NCBI GenBank assembly: GCA_900755895.1 | Contig: CAAEIG010000138.1 | Span: forward strand, 27,436-91,435 | DNA length: 64,000 nt | Reading direction: 5' to 3' | From: Clostridia bacterium | GTDB taxonomy: Bacteria > Bacillota > Clostridia > Oscillospirales > Acutalibacteraceae | In this document: piece after piece, positions 8,241 through 16,272 of the stretch | How the letters are laid out: every line of letters starts with the position of its first letter | Position numbering within the stretch: the stretch's first letter is position 1 | Notes under the pieces: model-generated | Databases searched by the model: none | What the model was told of the DNA's origin: nothing | The model's input: the letters and a program-made list of their open reading frames with translations, nothing else | Program-made: the position numbers and the translations under genes

Positions 8241-9839
8241 TTAGCCAATGGCTTCGGCCCCACCAAAGGAGTGCCGGTCCATCAAGGCCTCTTGTCGGAG
8301 CAGCTCTTCTCCGCTGGCGTTGTCCTTGACTACAATTGTGATCGTCTCATTGATGGCGGGCAGATAGGGCTGGGGGCAGTCCAGGGACACCCGGTAGGCG
8401 TAGTAGGGATAGCCGCCGCTGCCATCCTTGGGAGATTGATTCCCGCCCCACCAGGGCGAATTTTCGTCCCAGAACCAGTTGGTCTGGCCCTCCTCGGTGC
8501 CGTATTCCGAAACCGTGGAGCCGATGAGCTCTCCGCTGGCTGTGTAGGCTTCCACCAGGATTTCCCGATAGTCCTGATTTGTCAGCAGGCTGACATCCCA
8601 GCCGCCGTCCTTGGCGTAATGGACCGCAGTCACACCCAGGCCATTGGTGAAGTCGGAATCCTTCTCCATGGCAGGAAGCTCGTTGGCGTCCAGGTATTTG
8701 TAGTGGAAGGGGCTGTTCAGATCCAGGGTTCCGCCATCGTCATAGGTGCTGCTGGTTGTTGCGGTTCCATTTTCCAGGTCGATGATAAATTCAGCCTTCA
8801 CCTTGTCCCGCAGGTCCATGCCCTTTTCATCATCATAATACCGGAGCACCAGTTGTTGGGTCCCGGCAGGAGCGCCGTCAAAGGTGAGCACTGCAGTGGT
8901 GGCGTCCTCGGGCCGGGGTGTGGTGGGGGTGGAATAGCGAAGCTCTGTGCCGTCCATGGTGTACAGGATGGCTTGGAAGTTCGTGTCATACCACTGGGGA
9001 ATGTTGGTGGTGATTAAGGTCTGGGTGGCAGAAGCGTCCACGTTCAAAATCTCCACGCCAGCATCGGAGGCAGTCACAGCAAAGTTCTTATTTCCACTGG
9101 TGTCTGTCGTCACAGTGAAAGCTGCGTCCAGTGCCACGTCCACATACACATAACCCTCATAGGTGTATTTGTCCGGCGCGGTGAGCTGGGAAACAGAAAT
9201 GGCCACATCTAACTGACTGCCGTTTTCCACTGGTTTCGGCAGAGCCAATGAGACAGCGCCCACATAGTGATTGTCCTCACTGCGCTTCAATATTGTGTTG
9301 AATGTGGTTTCCACGTTCTCGCCGTTTACGGTCAATATGGTGGTTTCCCCGTTGAGGTTGCTCCCCACAGAGAGCCATTCGTACCGCTCCCAGATTTCAC
9401 TGGCGGCAGTAACATCCACCGAGAAGGTGAGGTTTTTTCCATCGCTGAAAGCTTCCAGAATTTCCATGGTGTAATCCCCGCTGGTGGCGGTGACGTGCAC
9501 ATCCTGTACGTCGTAAGTGCCTACATTGGCGCCATGGGCGGTTTTTGAGGCGTCAACGGTCCGAAAAGAGCCGTTCACTGCCTGAAAGAATTTTCCCACT
9601 CCCGGCAAACTCTCCGCGAAAGCGGGGAATGCTGCATTGACGCCGAACATCAACCCGCAGCACAGGCAGGCAGCGGTGACCGTGACCCACAAGGCCTTGT
9701 GATGTCGGCGACGGATAGGCACTTCCTGCTGTACCCCCAGCATACGGTAGGTGTCTTCAAAGCACTGTGTGGCCCTTTCCGAGAGGGTCCGGCGGGGGAG
9801 TTCCTGCTGCAGTTGTTCTAAAAACGCATGATCCTTCAT
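8241..9839 (-). CDS. DUF4179 membrane protein, probable anti-sigma partner
   Basis: A 532-residue protein with a cytoplasmic N-terminal region of about 50 residues, one membrane helix (about 53-75) and a large extracellular beta-rich region typical of DUF4179. Proteins of this layout are encoded with ECF sigma factors and are taken to hold them inactive. The ATG at 9839 overlaps the sigma stop codon as ATGA, and the GGAG ribosome site lies 7 nt upstream within the sigma gene; an ATG 6 nt further 5' is badly spaced. Translational coupling supports a sigma/anti-sigma pair. The signal sensed is unknown. Confidence 0.75.
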   Translation of the reverse strand: MKDHAFLEQLQQELPRRTLSERATQCFEDTYRMLGVQQEVPIRRRHHKALWVTVTAACLCCGLMFGVNAAFPAFAESLPGVGKFFQAVNGSFRTVDASKTAHGANVGTYDVQDVHVTATSGDYTMEILEAFSDGKNLTFSVDVTAASEIWERYEWLSVGSNLNGETTILTVNGENVETTFNTILKRSEDNHYVGAVSLALPKPVENGSQLDVAISVSQLTAPDKYTYEGYVYVDVALDAAFTVTTDTSGNKNFAVTASDAGVEILNVDASATQTLITTNIPQWYDTNFQAILYTMDGTELRYSTPTTPRPEDATTAVLTFDGAPAGTQQLVLRYYDDEKGMDLRDKVKAEFIIDLENGTATTSSTYDDGGTLDLNSPFHYKYLDANELPAMEKDSDFTNGLGVTAVHYAKDGGWDVSLLTNQDYREILVEAYTASGELIGSTVSEYGTEEGQTNWFWDENSPWWGGNQSPKDGSGGYPYYAYRVSLDCPQPYLPAINETITIVVKDNASGEELLRQEALMDRHSFGGAEAIG

Positions 9840-10348
9840 ATACATTCTCCTTTCTCCTGCAAGTAGAGTTTCTTGAAGCGGTCGCGGCTGCGCGTGAGCC
9901 TGACCCGCACCGCACCCTCCGAGATGGAGAGCACGTCGGCGATCTGTCGGACAGTGAGATCATCGTAGTAATACAGGGACAAAATGAGCTGATCCTTGTC
10001 AGCAAGCTGCTTCATGGCGTTGCCCACATCCAGAGAGGTGTCCCAGTCAGGCTCGTCGCCGGACTCGGGAAGTTCCTCCACAAAGGCGTAGTGGCTTTGC
10101 TTTCGTTGGATGTCCCTGCACTTGTTCAGAAGGATTTTTACCAGCCATGTTTTAAAGTAGCGGTCCTTCTGCAAAGTGGGAAGGGATTCCCAGCAGGCAA
10201 GGATCGTGTCCTGGATGGCATCCAGAGCGTCATCCTCCTGGTGAAGTGTCAGCAGGGCGGTGTTGTAGAGCATTTGCCGGTGCTGGTCCATCAGTAGGGC
10301 AAAGGCCTCTTTGTCCCCTTTTTTCGATCGTTTCACAAGGTCCGTCAC
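9836..10348 (-). CDS. ECF RNA polymerase sigma factor
   Basis: A 170-residue group IV sigma factor. Region 2 (about 10-75) includes DALDAIQDTILACWESL and the FKTWLVKILLNKCRD segment that contacts the -10. Region 4 (about 110-160) has the helix-turn-helix LTVRQIADVLSISEGAVRVRLTRSR. The start is GTG at 10348, preceded by AAAGGAGGG. It is the first gene of a two-gene operon with the DUF4179 protein and has an ECF-like promoter just upstream, suggesting autoregulation. Confidence 0.9.
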   Translation of the reverse strand: MTDLVKRSKKGDKEAFALLMDQHRQMLYNTALLTLHQEDDALDAIQDTILACWESLPTLQKDRYFKTWLVKILLNKCRDIQRKQSHYAFVEELPESGDEPDWDTSLDVGNAMKQLADKDQLILSLYYYDDLTVRQIADVLSISEGAVRVRLTRSRDRFKKLYLQEKGECI

Positions 10349-10376
10349 GGATCTCCCTCCTTTCTCTTACACCTAT

Positions 10377-10403
10377 TAGTCGCAGGAGAGGGAAAAATGT
10401 TAC
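10377..10403 (-). promoter_or_regulatory. candidate ECF-type autoregulatory promoter
   Basis: On the minus strand GTAAC (10403-10399) and CGACTA (10382-10377) are separated by 16 bp. This matches the AAC ... CG pattern of ECF promoters. It lies 29 bp before the sigma GTG. Confidence 0.55.
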
Positions 10404-10424
10404 GCAGAAAAAGTGGATGGAATG

Positions 10425-10455
10425 AAAAAGGCTCCCCGCCAAAGCGGAGAGCCTT
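10425..10455 (-). terminator. intrinsic terminator after the isomerase gene
   Basis: On the minus strand AAGGCTCTCCGC pairs with GCGGGGAGCCTT across TTTG, followed by TTTTTC. Confidence 0.75.
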
Positions 10456-10469
10456 CAAAACATCATGTG

Positions 10470-11321
10470 TTACAGATTGGCCTTCAGCCAAGCAATGTCT
10501 TCTTTTAGGCAGGTGATGCGGTCATTGTCGCCGTAGTTGGCCTCACGTTCCACCACATACAGGATGTCATCCCGCTGGGCATCAGCAGCAGCTTTCACGG
10601 CTTTCCAGTCCACAATACCGGTGCCCTGAGGCACATTGAGCTTGTCCCGTTCTTCCATCATCTTCAAGATTTCCGGCGGGATAATGGGCTTGCCATTTTC
10701 ATCCACTTCGAACTTGGGATGCTGGGAGGGCTGATGACGGGATTCCGGCTTGTCAGGGCCGATCACATCGCCGTTCTCCTTGATGTGGATAGCGGCAATA
10801 CGGCCAGCATGTTGCTGGATGTACTCCACCGGGTTGACCCCAGCGGCAGAAGCCCAACCGCAGTCAATCTCAAAGGCCACAGTCTCAGGATCGGTGTACT
10901 CCATCAACCAGTCCATCAGGTACTTGCCGTTGTCTACGGTAAATTCGCTGGTGTGGTTGTGATAGCCGATGGTGATGCCGTGTTCCTTGGCGATCTTGCC
11001 CAGGCGGTTCAGCTCCTCAGCCACTTCCTTGGCCTCCTCCTGATTGCAGAAAGGAGTTCCAGGGCAAGCGACGTATTTCACGCCCAATTTGGCGAGATAG
11101 GGGAGATCCTGCTCGATGGCGTCCATGCCCACATGAGCGGACACGGCCTGAATACCGGATTCCTCCAGCACCTTCACTACATCTTCTGCGGGGACTCCCT
11201 CGTAATCGCGGATCAATTCCACTCCGGAAAAGCCCAGTTCAGCGGCCTTGCGCAGCTTGTCCAAGAAGGAAAGCCCCAGGTCAAAACCGAAGGAGTAGAT
11301 CTGCAAATTGATATTGTTCAT
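10470..11321 (-). CDS. sugar phosphate isomerase/epimerase family protein (TIM barrel)
   Basis: A 283-residue xylose-isomerase-like TIM barrel. Metal-binding residues of the family are visible: E near 38 (SGVELIRDYEG), a GYHNHTSEF segment, FEIDCGWA, IHIKE near 195 and VVEREA near the C terminus. It is probably co-transcribed with the upstream oxidoreductase, 38 bp away. Such pairs often act on inositol or keto-sugars, but the substrate is not shown by the sequence. The ATG at 11321 is preceded by AGGAAAGG at 11 nt; a GTG 9 nt upstream sits too near that site. Confidence 0.8.
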   Translation of the reverse strand: MNNINLQIYSFGFDLGLSFLDKLRKAAELGFSGVELIRDYEGVPAEDVVKVLEESGIQAVSAHVGMDAIEQDLPYLAKLGVKYVACPGTPFCNQEEAKEVAEELNRLGKIAKEHGITIGYHNHTSEFTVDNGKYLMDWLMEYTDPETVAFEIDCGWASAAGVNPVEYIQQHAGRIAAIHIKENGDVIGPDKPESRHQPSQHPKFEVDENGKPIIPPEILKMMEERDKLNVPQGTGIVDWKAVKAAADAQRDDILYVVEREANYGDNDRITCLKEDIAWLKANL

Positions 11322-11359
11322 TTCTGGCACATCCTTTCCTCAAAGGCCGGTCCCGGTGC

Positions 11360-12478
11360 TTAGAAGTAGACGGGCTTGCCGGTCTTGGAGGACTGATAGA
11401 TAGCGTCCAGAATCTTGGTGACCACGAAAGCCTGGTCGGCAGTGACAAACAGCTCGCCCTCGCCGCGCAGAGCCTTCACCCAGATGTCATGCTCCTTGGA
11501 GAGGGGAGCGGGACCCTGGCTGAAGCCGGGGATGTAGGAGGGGATCTTGTGACCCACGGTGGTCACGGCGGGCTGGCCGGCCACAACGTGGTTCAGACGA
11601 ACAACGTCGTCCAGAGTGTCCATGCCGCCCTTGGTGCCAGCCAGCATCACATGAGCATTGCCGTTGGCGCCGGTCTCGGGAACCATGTTGATGGCCCAAG
11701 CAGCACGCAGATTGATGACAGCGCCGTTCTTCATCTTGATGTGACCAACAGCGGAGTCCTCAACGTCATAAGTCTTGTTGTTCCAGTTGTCGGGCTGACC
11801 CTGACCGTTCACCTGGCCCTGATGCTGGGGATCCAGCAGCTGGCCCAGCTTCTCAAAGGAGGTGCCCACAACGTAATCCACGTCGTAGTTGTTCATCAGG
11901 AACAGGGTCAAATCCAGAGCATGGGTGCCAATGTCGATCAGGGGACCGCCGCCCTGCTTGGACTTGTCGGTGAACACGCCCCAGGTGGGCACGCCACGAC
12001 GGCGCAGATAGGTGGCCTCGGCGTAGTAGATATCGCCCAGCCAGCCATCGTCCACCACAGCCTTAGCAACCTGGCTGGAGGGGAAGTGACGGTACTGATA
12101 GCCGATGGTCAGCAGCTTGCCGGTACGATCCCGAGCGTCCAGCATCTTCTGAGCGTCAGCGGGAGTAGCAGCCATGGGCTTCTCGCACAGCACGTGCTTG
12201 CCAGCTTCCAGAGCAGCCACAGTGATCTCGCAGTGGGCCACGTTGGGAGTCAGAACATGCACAGCGTCGATGGTGGGGTCAGCCAGCAGCTCATGATAGT
12301 CGGTGTAGACCTTTGCATCGGGGGTGCCGTACTCTTTAGCGGCCTTCTCAGCGCGCTCGGGGATCAGGTCACAGAAAGCAACCATGTCCACAAATTCTGT
12401 CTGCTGAGCCATGCCGGGGAAGTGCTTGCCGTTGGCGATGCCGCCGCAGCCAATGAAGCCGATCTTCAATTTTGCCAT
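11360..12478 (-). CDS. Gfo/Idh/MocA-family NAD(P)-dependent oxidoreductase
   Basis: A 372-residue sugar or cyclitol dehydrogenase. The N-terminal Rossmann fold begins GFIGCGGIA (about 6-14). The family motif CEKPMA near residue 95 carries the catalytic Lys, and GGGPLIDIGTHALDL near 180 the catalytic His. The long frame upstream is ignored because AGGAGGAGATC lies 6 nt before the ATG at 12478 and the Rossmann fold begins immediately. It has its own promoter and a palindromic operator in the 5' leader, and is followed by the TIM-barrel gene. Together they suggest a small inducible sugar pathway. Confidence 0.85.
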   Translation of the reverse strand: MAKLKIGFIGCGGIANGKHFPGMAQQTEFVDMVAFCDLIPERAEKAAKEYGTPDAKVYTDYHELLADPTIDAVHVLTPNVAHCEITVAALEAGKHVLCEKPMAATPADAQKMLDARDRTGKLLTIGYQYRHFPSSQVAKAVVDDGWLGDIYYAEATYLRRRGVPTWGVFTDKSKQGGGPLIDIGTHALDLTLFLMNNYDVDYVVGTSFEKLGQLLDPQHQGQVNGQGQPDNWNNKTYDVEDSAVGHIKMKNGAVINLRAAWAINMVPETGANGNAHVMLAGTKGGMDTLDDVVRLNHVVAGQPAVTTVGHKIPSYIPGFSQGPAPLSKEHDIWVKALRGEGELFVTADQAFVVTKILDAIYQSSKTGKPVYF

Positions 12479-12519
12479 TGTAGGATCTCCTCCTATAAAG
12501 TGGAATAATTCATTGTGTT

Positions 12520-12538
12520 CACTCGGGAGTTCCGAGTG
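12520..12538. promoter_or_regulatory. palindromic operator candidate
   Basis: CACTCGGGAGTTCCGAGTG is a 19-bp near-perfect palindrome, about 4-22 bp after the predicted transcription start. A repressor could bind here; no regulator gene lies nearby. Confidence 0.5.
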
Positions 12539-12548
12539 ATTTGGTTTT

Positions 12549-12577
12549 ATTGTAGTACACGATTTCCCAAAAGTAAA
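12549..12577 (-). promoter_or_regulatory. sigma-A promoter of the oxidoreductase operon
   Basis: On the minus strand TTTACT (12577-12572) and TACAAT (12554-12549) are spaced 17 bp. Confidence 0.7.
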
Positions 12578-12646
12578 GGGCCATTCTCCCACGGATTTTA
12601 GAAAACTTTCCCTTACCAATTAGAACATCACGTGTTTTCTAGAAAA

Positions 12647-14086
12647 TTAGTACTGCTTGCCCCAGTAGACCATGTGCTTAGCGGGTTTGCCACAGCACAC
12701 GCATACATCAGAGAGCTGCTCTTCCTCGAAGGGGATGCAGCGGGACTTGACGCCTCCGGTCTCCTCTTTGATCTTTTCCTCGCAAGCGCTGTCGCCGCAC
12801 CACATGGCCTTGATAAAGCCGGGATGGTTCTCGGCGATGTCCAGGAACTGATCGTAGGTGGTGGCGGTGAAGGTTTTCTCCTTCAGGTTCTCCAGGGCCT
12901 TCTGGTAGATAGCGTCGTGAAGAGCGGAGAGGGAAGTCTCCACGGCTTCGTCCAAATTGTCCAGAGAGACAAACTGCTTTTCCCGGTTGTCCCGGCGTAC
13001 CAATACGCACTGGTTCTGCTCCAAATCCTTGGGGCCGATCTCCAGCCGCAGCGGTACACCCTGCATCTCGTACTGAGCGAACTTCCAGCCGGGGGAGTTG
13101 TCGCTGTCGTCCAGCTTCACACGGAAGTTTTCGGAGAGCTTAGAGGCCAGCTCTTTGGCTTTTTCCATGACGCCGGGCTTGTGTGCAGCCACGGGCACAA
13201 TGACCACCTGGATGGGGGCGATCTTGGGCGGGAGCACCAGACCGTTGTCGTCGCCGTGAACCATGATGACTGCGCCGATCATACGAGTGGACACACCCCA
13301 GGAAGTCTGATGGGGATGCTGCAGCTTGTTTTCCCGGTCGGTAAAGGTGATGTCAAAAGCCTTGGTGAAGCCGTCGCCAAAGTAGTGGCTGGTGCCACCC
13401 TGCAGAGCCACGCCGTTGTGCATCATGGGCTCGATGGTGTAGGTGGCCTCTGCGCCGGCGAACTTCTCCTTTTCCGTCTTCTGGCCAACCACGGCGGGGA
13501 TGGCCAAGGTCTCCCGGTAGAAATCCTCGTAGACCTTCAGCATGGTCAAAGTGAACTCCTGGGCCTCCTCGGCGGTCTCGTGCATGGTGTGGCCTTCCTG
13601 CCACAGGAACTCAGAGGAGCGCAGGAAGGGGCGGGTGGTCTTCTCCCAGCGCACCACGCTGCACCACTGGTTGTACAGCTTGGGCAGATCCCGGTAGGAG
13701 TGAATGATATTGTGATAGTGCTCGCAGAAGAGTGTTTCGCTGGTGGGACGGACGTAGAGCCGCTCGGCGAGCTTTTCGCCGCCGCCCTCGGTGACGATAG
13801 CGCACTCCGGTGCAAAGCCCTCTACGTGATCCTTTTCTTTCTGCAGCAGGCTCTCGGGGATGAACAGAGGCATATACACGTTTTGCACGCCAACCTTCTT
13901 AAAGCGGGCGTCCAGATCGTGCTGCATATTTTCCCACAGGGCATAGCCGTAGGGCTCGATGACCATGCAGCCCTTGACGCTGGAATAGTCCATCAGCTCG
14001 GCCTTTTTCACCACGTCGGTGTACCACTGGGAGAAATCCTCCTCCATGGAGGTGATGTTCTCCACCATCTTTTTTTGCTGTGCCAT
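12647..14086 (-). CDS. proS: prolyl-tRNA synthetase, archaeal/eukaryotic-like type
   Basis: A 479-residue class II synthetase that charges tRNA-Pro. The length, the lack of an internal editing insertion and the C-terminal Cys-containing extension (CGDSACEE...CVCCGKPA) mark the short type 3 ProRS rather than the long bacterial type. Class II motif 2 (RWEKTTRPFLRSSEFLWQEGHT) and motif 3 (GVSTRMIGA) are visible. The ATG at 14086 follows GAAAGGA; the frame upstream runs through the promoter and is not coding. No T-box is seen in the roughly 40-nt leader. Confidence 0.95.
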   Translation of the reverse strand: MAQQKKMVENITSMEEDFSQWYTDVVKKAELMDYSSVKGCMVIEPYGYALWENMQHDLDARFKKVGVQNVYMPLFIPESLLQKEKDHVEGFAPECAIVTEGGGEKLAERLYVRPTSETLFCEHYHNIIHSYRDLPKLYNQWCSVVRWEKTTRPFLRSSEFLWQEGHTMHETAEEAQEFTLTMLKVYEDFYRETLAIPAVVGQKTEKEKFAGAEATYTIEPMMHNGVALQGGTSHYFGDGFTKAFDITFTDRENKLQHPHQTSWGVSTRMIGAVIMVHGDDNGLVLPPKIAPIQVVIVPVAAHKPGVMEKAKELASKLSENFRVKLDDSDNSPGWKFAQYEMQGVPLRLEIGPKDLEQNQCVLVRRDNREKQFVSLDNLDEAVETSLSALHDAIYQKALENLKEKTFTATTYDQFLDIAENHPGFIKAMWCGDSACEEKIKEETGGVKSRCIPFEEEQLSDVCVCCGKPAKHMVYWGKQY

Positions 14087-14126
14087 AAAAAACAAATCCT
14101 TTCGGGCAGATTTCATATCTTTGATC

Positions 14127-14155
14127 ATTATATATGTGCTTGGTCGTTTTTGCAA
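14127..14155 (-). promoter_or_regulatory. sigma-A promoter of proS
   Basis: On the minus strand TTGCAA (14155-14150) and TATAAT (14132-14127) are spaced 17 bp. Confidence 0.75.
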
Positions 14156-14167
14156 GGAAAATGCAAA

Positions 14168-14194
14168 GAAAAAACCCGGACGAAACCGTCCGGG
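14168..14194 (-). terminator. intrinsic terminator of acpP
   Basis: On the minus strand CCCGGACG pairs with CGTCCGGG and is followed by TTTTTT. Confidence 0.85.
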
Positions 14195-14229
14195 CAAGAG
14201 CATCATTTTTGAACTGTAGCGGCCGCCAA

Positions 14230-14463
14230 TTACACGTTGGAGTGGCCCTCGATGTACTCCACCAAAGCGCCGACAGTCTTGATGTTCTCCACTTCCTCGT
14301 CGGGGATCTCCACTTCAAACTCGTCCTCAATGGACATCAGAAGATCCACAACGTCCAGGGAATCCGCACCCAGGTCGTCCGCAAGGGTGGTTTCAGCCGT
14401 GATGGAGTCCTCCTCGACATCGAACTGTTCGCTGAGAATCGCCTTGACTTTTTCTAACACCAT
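14230..14463 (-). CDS. acpP: acyl carrier protein
   Basis: A 77-residue acidic four-helix protein that carries acyl intermediates of fatty acid synthesis on a phosphopantetheine arm. The attachment Ser lies in GADSLDVVDL near residue 35. Length and charge pattern are canonical. TAGGAGGAA precedes the ATG. It is monocistronic and not beside other fab genes, with its own consensus promoter, a structured leader of about 120 nt and a strong terminator. Confidence 0.95.
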   Translation of the reverse strand: MVLEKVKAILSEQFDVEEDSITAETTLADDLGADSLDVVDLLMSIEDEFEVEIPDEEVENIKTVGALVEYIEGHSNV

Positions 14464-14543
14464 TTCTCGTTCCTCCTAAAAAATGTTCTGAAATGTTTGG
14501 GGGCCACGGGTATGCAAGATATGGACAAACCCCGTTCTTGTGT

Positions 14544-14584
14544 GATACAATCCATAGGCTGGCGGTTACGCCCCAGGCTGTATC
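14544..14584 (-). promoter_or_regulatory. 5' stem-loop in the acpP leader
   Basis: On the minus strand GATACA at the 5' side pairs with TGTATC, and inside it GGCG pairs with CGCC around a TAA-containing loop. The element starts about 4 nt from the predicted transcript 5' end. A stabilising or regulatory role is possible but unproven. Confidence 0.4.
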
Positions 14585-14594
14585 CGTCACCTTC

Positions 14595-14623
14595 ATTGTA
14601 TTGAGTATGCCCTGCTTTGTCAA
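14595..14623 (-). promoter_or_regulatory. sigma-A promoter of acpP
   Basis: On the minus strand a consensus TTGACA (14623-14618) and TACAAT (14600-14595) are spaced 17 bp. A weaker plus-strand pair for aroE (TTGAGT 14601, TATGAA 14625) overlaps it. Confidence 0.75.
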
Positions 14624-14669
14624 CTATGAATTCAAAATATTTTGCAAAATTCAGGAAAGGAAGGTATCT

Positions 14670-15569
14670 ATGCAAGAGCTGAAAGCAGCCGTCATCGGCC
14701 ATCCCATTGGGCACACCATGTCGCCTTTTATTCATCAGCGCCTGTTTGCGCTGGAGGGAATTTCGCATTCCTATCAGGTTCTCGATGTGCCGGACCTTCC
14801 AGCCGTTCTACCCGAATTGCGGCAACTGAATTGTTTTAATATCACCATCCCACACAAGCAGACCATCCTCCCTTATTTGGATTGGATGGAGGAGAATGCC
14901 CGGCGGTTTGGCTCGGTGAACACCGTGCAGGTGGATGGGGGAAAGTTCCGTGGATTTACCACGGATGGCCCAGGATGCTGCAAAGCCTTGGAGAATCACG
15001 GCGTTCCCCTGGAAGGAGAGCTCCTGGTTCTGGGCAACGGCGGCGCAGCCCGCGCCATTGCCTTTGAAGCTGTGGGACGGAAGAAGAGCTCCCATTTGAC
15101 CGTCGCCTGTAGGGACGAAAGCCTTCCCAAGGCCCAGGCCCTGGTTCAGGAGCTGTTGGACTATGCCGGGGATTTGGGGGACCGCCAGTTCACAGCGGTT
15201 GCGGTGACGTACAGTGCTCTGGAGCAGGGTGCTGCTCAGTATGACTTGCTCCTCAACGCCACAAGTGTGGGTATGTATCCCAAAACCGGCAAAAGTCCTG
15301 TCAGCGGTGAAGTGGTATCCCGGTGTGGGGCAGTATTTGACGCAGTGTATAACCCTGCTCAGACAGAGTTGCTACGCTTGGCAGAGAATGCCGGGGCGAC
15401 GGTTATTGGTGGGATGGAGATGCTGGTTTACCAAGCTGTGGCAGCCCATGAGCTGTGGTTCGGAGCAACCTTCCGACAGGAGGACCTGGCACTTTTGTGC
15501 CGGGATGCCCAGGAGGAACTGGGAAGACTTTTCCCGGGAAATGATGCAGAAAAGGGGGGCTCCTTGTGA
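14670..15569 (+). CDS. aroE: shikimate dehydrogenase
   Basis: A 299-residue NADP-dependent enzyme reducing 3-dehydroshikimate to shikimate. The substrate Ser motif (IGHTMSPFIHQ, residues 10-20), catalytic Lys in NITIPHKQT near 63, Asp in TTDGPG near 100, the nucleotide loop GNGGAARA near 124 and NATSVGM are all present. It is the first gene of the aromatic cluster and overlaps aroK by 4 nt (GTGA). The start at 14670 follows GGAAAGGAAGG, although the frame is open for 59 more codons upstream. Confidence 0.92.
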   Translation: MQELKAAVIGHPIGHTMSPFIHQRLFALEGISHSYQVLDVPDLPAVLPELRQLNCFNITIPHKQTILPYLDWMEENARRFGSVNTVQVDGGKFRGFTTDGPGCCKALENHGVPLEGELLVLGNGGAARAIAFEAVGRKKSSHLTVACRDESLPKAQALVQELLDYAGDLGDRQFTAVAVTYSALEQGAAQYDLLLNATSVGMYPKTGKSPVSGEVVSRCGAVFDAVYNPAQTELLRLAENAGATVIGGMEMLVYQAVAAHELWFGATFRQEDLALLCRDAQEELGRLFPGNDAEKGGSL

Positions 15570-16204
15570 GCGAAAGTGAGAAGACAGAAAACAGACAAGC
15601 TGCCGCTCGCCCCAGATATCGCCGGCGTCGGAGACGTTCCAATGCCAAAACGCGGCAGGGGAATATCATCCTGTGCGGGTTTATGGGTTGTGGGAAAACT
15701 AGTGTGGGCAAACGGGTGGCTAAGCTGATGAACCGGCAGTTCTGCGATCTGGATAACTATATTGAAGAGAAAACCGGTATGACGGTCAAAGAGATCTTTG
15801 CCAAGGAAGGGGAGGCTGGTTTCCGAGCCCGGGAGGCACAAGCTGTGGAGGAAGTGGCCGCTCAAAAAGGGATGGTCATTGCCAGCGGCGGGGGAACCGT
15901 GTTGGCCCAGCACAATGTGGATGCTTTTCACAAGCATGGTGGAAAGATTCTCTTCTTGGATGTACCTGTGGCAGCTCTGCAGGAGCGATTGAAAAACGAT
16001 AAGCGCCGTCCTTTGCTGCAGGTTCCTGATAGAAGGAAGGTCATCGCGGAACTGTATGAAAAACGTTGCCCCTTATACCGTGCTGCAGCGGATTTAGTGA
16101 TTGATGGAGGAGCCCCGGCGGTGGTGGTAGCCAGACGGGTGGTGGAGAAGTTTCAGGGGGCGGGTGATTTACCGCTTTTTGGTGATGAAGCAAAAAAGCC
16201 TTGA
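15566..16204 (+). CDS. aroK: shikimate kinase with basic N-terminal extension
   Basis: A 212-residue kinase that phosphorylates shikimate at the 3-hydroxyl. After an unusual Arg-rich leader of about 32 residues (RPRYRRRRRRSNAK) comes the Walker A loop GFMGCGKTS (about 38-46). The shikimate-binding DLDNYIE, FRAREA and ASGGGTV segments and a lid region with RRPLL follow. The start is GTG at 15566, overlapping the aroE stop. The basic extension may be disordered or bind nucleic acid; its role is unknown. The -35 of the next promoter overlaps its stop codon. Confidence 0.9.
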   Translation: MSESEKTENRQAAARPRYRRRRRRSNAKTRQGNIILCGFMGCGKTSVGKRVAKLMNRQFCDLDNYIEEKTGMTVKEIFAKEGEAGFRAREAQAVEEVAAQKGMVIASGGGTVLAQHNVDAFHKHGGKILFLDVPVAALQERLKNDKRRPLLQVPDRRKVIAELYEKRCPLYRAAADLVIDGGAPAVVVARRVVEKFQGAGDLPLFGDEAKKP

Positions 16205-16229
16205 CAAATCTCATCACCTGCGGTACCAT
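16201..16229 (+). promoter_or_regulatory. internal promoter driving leader-aroF
   Basis: TTGACA (16201-16206, overlapping the aroK stop) and TACCAT (16224-16229) with 17 bp between. An inverted repeat, GGTGATGA in aroK and TCATCACC at 16211-16218, spans the -35. Confidence 0.65.
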
Positions 16230-16272
16230 ATTACTGTTCAAAGAAATTTGACTGTGGAGGAACAAAGGCGGC

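Noticed and set aside
14087..14167. A T-box riboswitch for proS
   Set aside because: The leader of roughly 40 nt is too short, and neither a T-box sequence nor an antiterminator is seen.
12632..14212. A 526-codon plus-strand frame opposite proS
   Set aside because: It is antisense to all synthetase motifs of proS and lacks any recognisable domain.
16205..16235. A T-box-like GGTACC segment between aroK and aroF
   Set aside because: A match to the T-box core is only seen on the minus strand, where no gene follows; the plus strand lacks the specifier loop and T-box sequence.
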